A DNA stretch of 64,000 nucleotides. It comes from Macrostomum hystrix (lineage: Eukaryota; Platyhelminthes; Macrostomidae). Positions 12,566 through 20,703 of the stretch are shown here, piece after piece. Location: assembly GCA_950097015.1 (NCBI GenBank), contig CATNEN010000038.1, positions 13,014,001-13,078,000 of the forward strand, written 5' to 3'. Both the position numbers and the translations under genes were made by a program. Under the pieces are notes generated by a model. The model ran no database searches. It was given only the letters and a program-made list of their open reading frames with translations, and had not been told where the DNA came from. Position 1 is the first letter of the stretch; the number at the start of each line of letters is the position of its first letter.

Positions 12566-12967
12566 TTGGTGGCAGCGGAAAGGATTAGAGAAACAGCCTC
12601 AATCGAGAATAGAGAGGTTATTAAGAAGAACGAAGAATTCATAGAGATGTCGATTATTATGCTGATAATAGCGGTGCTGATGAATCAGCAGCCAGGTATC
12701 CCTCCACTATTTGGAAGTGGTGGAACACAGTCAATGTTCGGAAATAATGGAAAGCAGACAGTGCCTGGAAGCCAGGAAGAAAAGAAAAAGCCTATTGGAA
12801 GAGGCATGATTTCGATGCAGAATAAGCAAGATATGGAGTACATCACAGAGAGGAATGTACATAAGTTTAGCGGATGCTTCTTCTGTGCTAAACCAGGACC
12901 TGTGAGGCCAGATGGGCACAAGTGTCGCATCACCTTGAACACCCTGAAGCCCAACATGCCGAAGTAA
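12566..12967 (+). CDS. unrecognised small ORF with a CX2C...HXC cluster
   Basis: The frame read from GTG at 12,566 gives 133 residues; the first ATG in frame is at 12,647, leaving about 106 residues. It ends in a cysteine and histidine cluster (GCFFCAKPG, then GHKC about ten residues later) that recalls a retroviral zinc knuckle, although the histidine spacing is not canonical. The N-terminal part is charged, then hydrophobic (MSIIMLIIAVLM). Just upstream, at about 12,568, is the word TTTGGTGGCAGCGG, which resembles a primer-binding site following an LTR end (CTGTTACA), but no second LTR copy was found. Function unknown; a relict gag-like or element-specific protein is possible. Confidence 0.35.
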   Translation: MVAAERIRETASIENREVIKKNEEFIEMSIIMLIIAVLMNQQPGIPPLFGSGGTQSMFGNNGKQTVPGSQEEKKKPIGRGMISMQNKQDMEYITERNVHKFSGCFFCAKPGPVRPDGHKCRITLNTLKPNMPK

Positions 12968-14569
12968 GATAATAGAGAAGGCACGGTACACCAGAGAAGT
13001 GTACCAAGTGTGTAAATTTGTGTAAATATGTGTTGTCTATAGTTGTTACAGTTGTCACAAGCCGCTAAAGAAAATCATAAAAAATAGAGAGTCAAGGAAA
13101 TAATAAATAAGCACACGGCCGTAGAAATTATGTGCTCCAATACCTACTCAGTAGAAAAAAGAGTAGTGTGCAAAGAAAATGTAGAACTTATGTTAAAGGC
13201 ATATAATGTTATAAGAAAGAATCTGTCTATAGGAGAAAGTGTTATAAGTCGGGCATGTGAAATTAATTATTAAGAAATCTCTGAATGAATTGTTAGTAAT
13301 TGGCTTGCTCCAATGAAGTACAGCAATTCTGAAGGGGAAGAGCAATGTAACGTCACAATTTAACGAAGAGTGTGAAGAAATGAGGAGTGATTTCTCTCTG
13401 AAAGAGTTATTAGTAGCTGACATGTTTCAGTGAATTAAGGTAACTCAGAAGGGGAGGTGAAGTTTTCGGAGTGTTCCTGGATTGAAGTCCAGAAGCCCAG
13501 AGAGTAGTAGACTCTGGGAAAGTCATTGACAAGTTGTGAAGTCATGACTAAGTGATCAGTTCCAAAAGGCTGAGAAGAAGGCGCAGTGCTGATCTGAGGG
13601 ATCAGATGTAGAGCCAGTGTTGTGGAATTTTGTAGAGGCACAAAGGTTGCCTGAAGTGGCCTACCTGAAGAAAGACACACTGTGGCCTGATGATCAGATG
13701 AGGACTGTGTTGTGATGTGAATAGGCATGATTGTGGCCTGAAGTAAGAAGTGAAGAGGCACAGGAGATTGCCTGAAGAGGTCTATCTGAATAAGGGCGCT
13801 GTTATGGCCTGAAGTATATTTAAGAAGAGGCAAATGATGCCTAGAGAAATGAGAGGAGACTCGTGTGAAATTGGAGAAGGCACGTGGCCTAAAGATAATC
13901 AAATAAGAAATTATGTAAACAAAGTAATAGATTAGAGAAGGCAGATGAGTCAACATGAATAAATTAGGAAATTGGATATTGCCCGCATGTCAGTTAATTT
14001 AAGTGACAGATGGTCGATAAGTAAATATTAATAAGCACCTTCCTAGTTGTGAGAATTGATTAAAAAGAGTGAGGTGATGAAGAAGAATATGTGACAACTG
14101 TGCGACATATTATGTAAATAGTTGTGTAAACACGCCTTTAACGTTGTGAAATTAGTATTAAATGTTGTCTTTGAATATTTCTGTTGTATAAACTGAAAGA
14201 AAATAAGTTATGCGTGCTACTGTGAGTAAACGTGGGAGCACACTTAAGCTCAATATCCTCGCCATTAGAAAGGGTGAGAGTGATGACGTAACCACTTTCC
14301 CATAAGGATCAGTGCTAATTAGTTTCTAATTGCGGATTAAAAGCATTAAAAAGCGATTATCTCATGAAATAATGAAGCTAGAAAGATGATTCAAAATCAG
14401 TAATAGTCTACAAAAAGAGATCTTTAAAAAGACACCAACCTTGTTAAGAAAGGTTGAGAATTACTCATAAAATCGTAAGCTACAAAATCAAGGCTAAAAG
14501 TCAAGTGTCAAAAGTGAGAGGTGGGGCGCGAAAGACCTTTGAATAGGTCCAGTTTTTGGCCCCGGCGAG
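12968..14569. other. purine-rich non-coding interior of the 7.3-kb element
   Basis: No coding frame with family resemblance. From about 13,600 to 13,900 there are degenerate copies of a motif of the type GAAGAGGCACAG...GCCTGAAG, spaced roughly 60-90 bases apart, strongly purine-biased on the plus strand. The open frame on the minus strand over this repeat (13,956-13,435) is probably a by-product of that bias. A long leader or non-coding RNA is possible but not shown. Confidence 0.4.
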
Positions 14570-14577
14570 TATAAATA
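14570..14577 (+). promoter_or_regulatory. TATA box upstream of the serine/glycine-rich ORF
   Basis: A consensus TATAAATA lies 60 bases before the ATG at 14,630, preceded by GC-rich sequence (GGCCCCGGCGAG). Spacing fits transcription starting near 14,600 with a short 5' leader. Confidence 0.5.
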
Positions 14578-14629
14578 ACGGATTAATTGGACCCCTGGGG
14601 AGACATGTGTTAGCAAACAACGAAAGAGA

Positions 14630-15280
14630 ATGAATCACGGCGAGGAAGAAAACCAGCAGGAGCCTGATGAGATTGAAGCCTTTTTAAGGGCTATTCAAGA
14701 AGACTACGATTTTCTTGAAGATGAGAATATGCCTGCCGAGGCTCCCGAGAGGCAGCCCACAAGACCGAGACTGCCTTCCGGCGGCAACAGAAGCAGCAGT
14801 AGCGGCGGTGGCAGCGGCAGTAGCGGCGGTGGCAGCAGCAGTAGCGGCGGCGGCGGCAGCAGCAGCGGCGACAGGGGCAGCAGTGGCGGCGGCGGCAATA
14901 GAGGCGGCAGCGACGGCGGCGGCGGCAGTAGCAGCAGCAGCGGCGGCGACGGCAGCGGCAGCGGCAATGTCAGCGGAGGAAAAAGGGTGCGCCTAGACAT
15001 GGAGGCGCGACCTGTGCCCGGTAACACAGCCACAGCCGCCAAAAGCCGCAAACAGCTGCTATCCGAGCAAGCGGCTACGTTAGTAACGACAGCTGTGCGT
15101 GCCGACGGCTTGTCCTGCAGTCGGCAGTTATTGGCTCAGCCAGATCTGCGAAGGACGAACTCCATGGCGATCCTACAGGACAGCTACAGCACAGGCAACC
15201 TCAATGGCCACACAGTGAATATGCAGCACCTTGATGGACACCTTGTCCAGACACACGCTTTGCTGCCCGGCTTCTTCTAG
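14630..15280 (+). CDS. acidic, serine/glycine-rich protein of unknown function carried by the 7.3-kb element
   Basis: A 216-residue open frame starting with the acidic segment MNHGEEENQQEPDEIEAF and continuing with EDYDFLEDENMP, followed by about 75 residues that are almost only serine and glycine, then a basic patch (GGKRVRL) and a non-repetitive C-terminal part of about 90 residues (for example LRRTNSMAILQDSYSTGN). The composition suggests a disordered linker between an acidic and a basic end, as seen in adaptor or activator-like proteins, but I recognise no domain. A TATA box sits 60 bases upstream of the ATG and a possible polyadenylation signal (AATAAAG) lies at about 15,640. A leucine/proline-rich frame on the opposite strand is its shadow. 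Confidence 0.5.
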   Translation: MNHGEEENQQEPDEIEAFLRAIQEDYDFLEDENMPAEAPERQPTRPRLPSGGNRSSSSGGGSGSSGGGSSSSGGGGSSSGDRGSSGGGGNRGGSDGGGGSSSSSGGDGSGSGNVSGGKRVRLDMEARPVPGNTATAAKSRKQLLSEQAATLVTTAVRADGLSCSRQLLAQPDLRRTNSMAILQDSYSTGNLNGHTVNMQHLDGHLVQTHALLPGFF

Positions 15281-15824
15281 GCAAGCATCACGACTTCAGC
15301 CATGGCGAATGGTGCAATGTTAAAACTGTCCATTGACCGCAACTGCGTCTCTGGTGGCAGTGTTAGGATGTTGGGCAGTGGTGGCGGCGCATTGACTATG
15401 GTGGCAAAGAACTCGCGTAGCTTGTTACTGTGCTCATCCACAGTGCCGCCTGCCAGATTCAGTTGGATGCACCACTTTTGCCCTGTCAGAGCATTAATGG
15501 CAGACTAGGCCACATGCCATCTGGAATCATGCACCACAATGAAAAAGTAATTGTGACACAAAGGATAAAAGGACCACAGTTTTTTCCTTTTCTAAACAGA
15601 AAACTGAGTTTGAGGCATGGCACAAAGCTTTACCAATTTCAATAAAGGTAGATAAATCTTTGTTAATAAAAGAATTACATGAATTCAGGGGTGTTATTAA
15701 GATTTTTTATTGGGTGGCACCAATAGGGATTTAGGAGTGCACACAAATGGGAATTGGAGGGCTCTGTGAATCTGTGATGGGATTCAAAAGAAAGCCAAAT
15801 TTTAAAGAAAAAACCATTCAGGCC

Positions 15825-15965
15825 CCTAGACAATAACGCCATTGTTTACATTAAATAATAGAAAATAAAAATAATAACATCTTGATAAAATCAGAGCAAA
15901 TTGATAAAAATATAACTAGGTCTAGGCATAGCTAGTAGGCCTAGGCTAGGCCCTATATGTAATAT
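15825..15965 (-). repeat. internally deleted third copy of terminal-repeat sequence
   Basis: This stretch is co-linear with the right terminal repeat of the same element at about 17,390-17,720 (sharing ACATCTTGATAAAATCAGAG and the TAGGCCTAGGCTAGGCCCTA cluster) but lacks about 180 bases from its middle. It is in the same orientation as the right arm. Confidence 0.75.
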
Positions 15966-15966
15966 T

Positions 15967-16041
15967 GTCCCAGGTCATTTCGGTGACAAGACATTTCGGT
16001 GACAGTCATTTCAGTGACAACTCAAGTCGTTTCGGTGACAG
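15967..16041. repeat. four iterated copies of a TTTCGGTGACA-type motif
   Basis: Short repeats CATTTCGGTGACA, CATTTCGGTGACAG, CATTTCAGTGACAA and CGTTTCGGTGACAG follow one another at irregular 15-24 base intervals, directly before the foldback that begins at 16,042. They resemble a cluster of protein-binding sites, but no binding factor can be named. Confidence 0.7.
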
Positions 16042-16255
16042 AATTGGTCAGTTTAATGACAACTATTCTTGCACCTGAATATGCTTAGAAAACAGCCTTC
16101 CATGTGAACTAATCATTATTATTCATCATTATTTAATAATACTTAATTGGTGTGCGTAGTTCACATGGAAGGCTGTTTTCTACGCACATGGAACTGGAAG
16201 GCTGTTTCCTAAGCATATTCAGGTGCAAGAATAGTTGTCATTAAACTGACCAATT
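16042..16255. repeat. foldback: imperfect hairpin of about 210 bases
   Basis: The left arm from AATTGGTCAGTTTAATGAC to about 16,111 is the reverse complement of the stretch ending at 16,255. The right arm carries an internal duplication of the AAGGCTGTTTTC segment. An AT-rich spacer separates the arms. As RNA or single-stranded DNA this would form a long hairpin. Confidence 0.8.
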
Positions 16256-17041
16256 TATTTTTGTTGTTGTTGTTATTTGTTATAACAAATGATTCTTCAA
16301 ATTCAAGGCAATTTTCACAATTGAGACACAAAAATAATATCTATATAATCCTAAATTATATAGACATGAAGTAATATCTTTGTCTACATTAATGTCTTTG
16401 TATGTCCATGAGGACAGTCAGAAGCTTGCTACCTTGCAATCACATGGTGATTAGACTGACTGGATGGGGTTGTCTAGCTGGTGACTACAGCACTTGGTTG
16501 AAAATGCAGTAAACATGAACAAGGTCCTTAGGCTCCAGGCTAGGCTCTCAAATAGGTAGCCCAGAAGCTCTACCAGGTTGTTCTCTGACTGGCTGGGGCT
16601 CCACCACAGGTAGGTAGAACTGGGGCAGTGGTGTTGGCACAAAGCAGAAAGGCATGGACTTTCTCTGCAATGGCAAAAAAGTAAAAAACACATACTAGAG
16701 CCACAATAGCAAGAACATTTTACAATTTCTTACTATAGTAAATATAATAAATAATATTACCAAAAATATTCTTACATTACACACTAATACATTAGTCTTA
16801 GCAGAATTAGCAGAATTAGTCTACCACTGAATGAGAGCCAGATAGCTTACCTGGGCCATATCAACCTTGAAAATCTTAATAGGCATAACAATAATAGCAA
16901 AAGCTCTGAGTACTAGTGTCAGTGCAAGCAAAACTTTATTATAGCTAAAATGTGATAAGGAACCAGTAACACTTTTTGTTTTATATTTTTTAAATCAATG
17001 TTTCAATGTAAAAAATTTAAAGCTTACAAACATAGACTGTG
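16256..17041. other. non-coding interior of the 7.3-kb element
   Basis: AT-rich, with a short GTT microsatellite-like stretch near 16,260. The 80-codon minus-strand frame at 16,693-16,451 shows no recognisable domain. Nothing else is supported. Confidence 0.5.
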
Positions 17042-18174
17042 GAAGTGCTATTACTTATATTTATAGGCAATAATATTCCCCCAATAGACAAAAAATAATA
17101 GGCCTACTTACAACTTCTGGACTGTTAATTTCAATTGAAAATAAAAGTGATTAATTTAATGAAAATCAAATTCATCAAAACAGCCAAGTCAAGCTAATAT
17201 TAGCCATAAAAATACTATACTTGTTAAAAAAGAAGAAATGTAAAATTATAGTAGATAGGCAAATAGATGGCTAAAATAGAATATTGGATGAGTTCATGAC
17301 ATAATAGCTAGCCAGATACAAACCCTGAACCCAAATAAAAAAATAATATGAATAGGAAAGAAACAATTTCACTACAAATTAAAAAACCCTTCAGTTAACG
17401 ATACCATTGTTTACATAGAAAAATAGAAAATAAAAATAAGAACATCTTGATAAAATCAGAGCAAATAACTATCATTGTTTAATAAATACTGGAAAAACTA
17501 GCTAATGTAAAGATAAAGTCAATATAGCTAAAATAAGCTAAAGTCTAAAAGCAAGAGAGAACAAGCTTGGTTTAAAATTAAATCATTTGCTTAGATTCAC
17601 ACATTCCATTAAATATAAAAACTGTCAATTCTTAACAAGATTGATACTGTCTTGATTATTGATAAAAATATAACTAGGTCTAGGCATAGCTAGTAGGCCT
17701 AGGCTAGGCCCTATATGTAATATAGGTAGGCCTAGCTATATATTTAAATTTATTTTATATAGAAAGTATAAAACTAAAATAAAGAAGCAGTGAGTTGGGC
17801 ATACAATTATAACCAACTATTTTTTAATCATATATTGCTAATAAATAGATGCATTCGATTAAACAGAGATTGTAAAATTCAAGTTAGTCACTAGTTAGCT
17901 TCATACTATAATTGCTGCATGATATAGTAACTAAAAAAATATGAAGATCAATTATTCATGAAATAATCTTCATAAAATTCGTCGAAGCAACATATTTTGT
18001 AAGTTATATCAAAAGAAGAGCTTTGTATCTGCTTCCAATAAAAAGTTATCAACGTTTTAAGGTGAAAAAAGTGAAAAGTTCCTATCTCGCTAGAGTATTT
18101 TTCCGTAAAAATCAGCCTTTAATAAATTTTCTAAGAAACGAAGTGTCCCGTCCTTCTTCTTCTAGTGGTCCTTG
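17042..18174 (-). repeat. right terminal inverted repeat of the 7.3-kb element
   Basis: Reverse complement of 10,848-11,981 with only occasional single-base differences noticed by eye. It ends GGTCCTTG at 18,174, followed at once by the second copy of the 8-bp duplication. Confidence 0.9.
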
Positions 18175-18182
18175 GTTGACAG
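18175..18182. other. 8-bp target-site duplication (right copy)
   Basis: GTTGACAG, identical to 10,840-10,847. Confidence 0.85.
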
Positions 18183-18204
18183 AGATAGGGTCTAAGAAAC
18201 GGTA

Positions 18205-18493
18205 ATCGAACATGCGCGACGGTCGCCTAAACAAACAATACCAAACAAACAAACAAACAAACAACAAACAATACAGAGTTAAACCATGTGTGTGTGTTAA
18301 ACCATACTAGACATAGTATGGGTTTAACTCTGTCTTGTCTGTTGACCTCATGCCAAGGAAGGCATAGTTTTTTCTTCATGTTATTAATTCATTAGTATAC
18401 ATTAAGTAGCCTTATTAATTTAAAAGAACATGTTCTCGGAACAAAGAACATGTTCGGAGTTGCCTATTAGGCGACCGTCGCGCATGTTCGATG
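18205..18493. mobile_element. 289-bp MITE with 26-bp terminal inverted repeats
   Basis: Both ends carry the same 26-base inverted repeat, beginning ATCGAACATGCGCGACGGTC. The flanking bases on each side include GTA (18,202-18,204 and 18,494-18,496), a possible 3-bp target duplication. The interior holds a CAAA-rich microsatellite (18,232-18,270), an inner inverted repeat (CAGAGTTAAACC paired with GGTTTAACTCTG) and no coding frame. It looks like a small non-autonomous DNA transposon. Confidence 0.75.
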
Positions 18494-18585
18494 TAGCCTA
18501 AGCGTCGTCAACACGGCTGAAGAAAGTCAAAGAAAATTATAGAAATTTCTACGACGATACAATAACAATTTTACGATTTGCTACA

Positions 18586-19996
18586 AAAGCAGTTTTTCAA
18601 TTTAAAACGTACTAATACCTTATATCATGTCTATTATATGAATATCGTAATTCTAATAAGAATTGTTTGTTTGATTCCTTGATGATTCTTTATATAAATG
18701 TAGCCCTGTATTATAATTTAAATGGGCTTACTTATATTCGTAGGCCTAGTTGCAATTCTTGCACGGCAAAAAATTGTTGTATAATTGGCTAGTCTCGATT
18801 GCAGTAATAGTCCAGTAGGCCAATTAATAAGAAATGTGCATTGTGACGTTGTCACTTGTTGAAGGCGCCCCTGCAATATTACTCTATGCGTTGATTACAT
18901 GCATAATTTCCTAATTATGTACTAGCTTGGGCCGTTTTAACTCATCGTATAATACCCAATTCTGTTAATTTATATTATTAAGTCAAATTATTAGGGCGCT
19001 ACTGTTAGTAACCATAAACGCATATCGCGCCACTCTAGCTATTTCCTACGCGTATCTTAATGTATTTCCCCCCCCGGCCAATGAGCGTGCGAGCTCTGGT
19101 TGGCCGGAAGTATCGATCGCTATGTTTTTCAGTTAGCCTAGTTTACTTAATCAAGGGCTTCAGGCCCGCTCGCGCTTCACTTTTCGTGCTTCCCTCGCTT
19201 TCTGTCCTGCCTTCCTTCCTTCAGTCCTTCATTCCTTCATGCACTCTTCGCGCCTCACTCTCGCCTTTCTACGTTTTCGTGCTGTGCCATTCTCTCACTA
19301 CACTCCACTACATTCGGTTCTGTTCGTGTCCAACAATCACCATTAACGAGCTCCTACGCCTTACATAACGCCCCGCTTGTCGACGTCCCAGTGCACCCAG
19401 AATAAAAGTGCTACCGCTACATCACAGACCTTACTGACTCTGAATTGCCGAACTTACAATTGCCGCTGCTCTGACTTCGACTTCGTCCTTTGCGTTTAAA
19501 TCGTCACATGCATTATTAAGTAAAATACCGATTGTTAGTTGTCATATTATTATACAGAGTTTTTATGAATTATTCCTTTTGTTGATTGTAGTGGCTGTCC
19601 AGTTGTTTTAGAATATTTACAACTGTATTTACCATATTGCCATGTTGTTTTTGGCCCCGTCTTATTAAAAAAAGATAACATATGCCTATTGTTGCTAATG
19701 CTAATTGGCCATGAGCGACTAGGCCTAAATTATATTAACAGTATAATAGAGGAAACATGTAATAGGCCTACTTTCTCTGGTAAAGTGATAATTTTTTATT
19801 TTAATTTTCACTTTTAGTTCACTTCATAAAAATACTCTAGTGGAAATTTAGCCAGACTAAAAATTAAAAAAACTATAAAAAGCTCGCATTTTTTCTCACT
19901 GCTCTAAGTTAATTGGCTTCACTATTAGAGTTTCTACTTTTACTTGACTAAGCTACTGTCTAAATTTAAATTACCTAGTTTAATAATATTATTATT
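18586..19996 (+). repeat. left inner arm of the giant inverted repeat, split by a solo LTR
   Basis: Pairs with 25,738-26,455, excluding the inserted LTR at 18,842-19,508 and one copy of its target duplication. The two copies differ at several percent of bases and by small indels, clearly more than the outer arms do. The match begins at AAAGCAGTTTTTC and ends in ACTAGTT-like AT-rich sequence near 19,996. Confidence 0.8.
18842..19508. mobile_element. 667-bp solo LTR with 5-bp target duplication
   Basis: Comparison with the uninterrupted right arm (near 26,210) shows an insertion here. It begins TGTGACG and ends CGTCACA, a perfect 7-bp terminal inversion with the TG...CA ends of an LTR, and is flanked by TGCAT on both sides (18,837-18,841 and 19,509-19,513). 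An AATAAA signal lies near 19,401. The internal 102-codon frame at 19,060 is serine/proline-biased without a domain and is probably not a gene. A 5-bp duplication fits Ty3/gypsy or BEL-type elements. The internal region has been lost by LTR-LTR recombination. Confidence 0.85.
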
Positions 19997-20033
19997 ATTG
20001 CCCAATCATGAACATGATTCATAGTAGCTAATG

Positions 20034-20235
20034 CTAGATATGGCAGTGGATCTGGTAGTTAATGTCGCAGTGGATGTGGCAGAGAATGTGGCAGTGGATC
20101 TGGTAGTGGATCTGGTAGTGGATGTGGCAGTGGATCTGGTAGTTGACGTGGCAGTGGATCTGGTAGTTTATGTGGCAGTGGATCTGGCAGTGGATCTGGT
20201 AGTTGATGTGGCAGTGGATCTGGTAGTGGATACTT
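20034..20235 (+). repeat. GC-richer minisatellite with a translatable valine/aspartate reading
   Basis: Degenerate tandem copies of 6-, 12- and 18-base units of the type GTGGATCTGGTA and GTGGATGTGGCA. One frame stays open through the array and on to 20,315 and reads as alternating AVDLVVD units. This is likely a consequence of unit lengths divisible by three rather than a real protein. Confidence 0.75.
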
Positions 20236-20703
20236 GTGAAATTTCCCTTCGGAAATGTAATGATTTGTGCACTTCTGCTGTTCTTAATAGTAAACTACTG
20301 CATCACAAGCATTAGGGCCTATACTGTAGCTATTTAATTATCTAGCAATTACTATTTAGCATTTACGCCTTGGTTTGGCACAAGCACTTGCAACTAAAAT
20401 TCTTTGCGCAGCTTTTTTGGCAGTGGACACACAATGTGTTTTAAAGCTCATTATTTAGCTCATAATTCCAAATAATTGCATGGATATATGTTCGTATAAT
20501 ATATACATTGGATCTAAATGTCAATGGCTCTAAATTCATATTTTCAGAATCCATGTTTCTTCCTAAATGTCTCAGCAGGATCAGAGTGCCACATTAAGTA
20601 AGTACGAGATGCATATGTATATGCTAATGTGTACCTAAAGTGTAAACTGTATTTTCATTTATATTTTCTTACATTTTTTGCTGCCCTGAACTTTTCACTT
20701 CTA

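Larger units (their letters stand above)
10848..18174. mobile_element. 7.3-kb DNA element with 1.13-kb terminal inverted repeats and 8-bp target duplication
   Basis: The first 1,134 bases (from CAAGGACCACTAGAAG) are the near-perfect reverse complement of the last 1,133 (17,042-18,174), and both ends are flanked by the same 8 bases, GTTGACAG. That defines both edges exactly. The near-identity of the arms indicates recent insertion, into the left arm of the older giant element. The interior (11,982-17,041) has two modest open frames (12,566-12,967 and 14,630-15,280), a run of TTTCGGTGACA-type repeats, a foldback and a partial internal copy of arm sequence. No transposase, integrase, polymerase or capsid gene is recognisable. 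Eight-base duplications are known for hAT, P and some Merlin or MULE elements; this element cannot be assigned among them. It may be non-autonomous. Confidence 0.85.

Noticed and set aside
13435-13956. 173-residue minus-strand protein
   Set aside because: It overlies a purine-biased degenerate repeat that lowers stop frequency on the complementary strand; no family resemblance.
14704-15051. Leucine/proline-rich protein on the minus strand and alanine-rich frame on the plus strand
   Set aside because: Both are shadows of the Ser/Gly codon repeat in the 14,630-15,280 frame.
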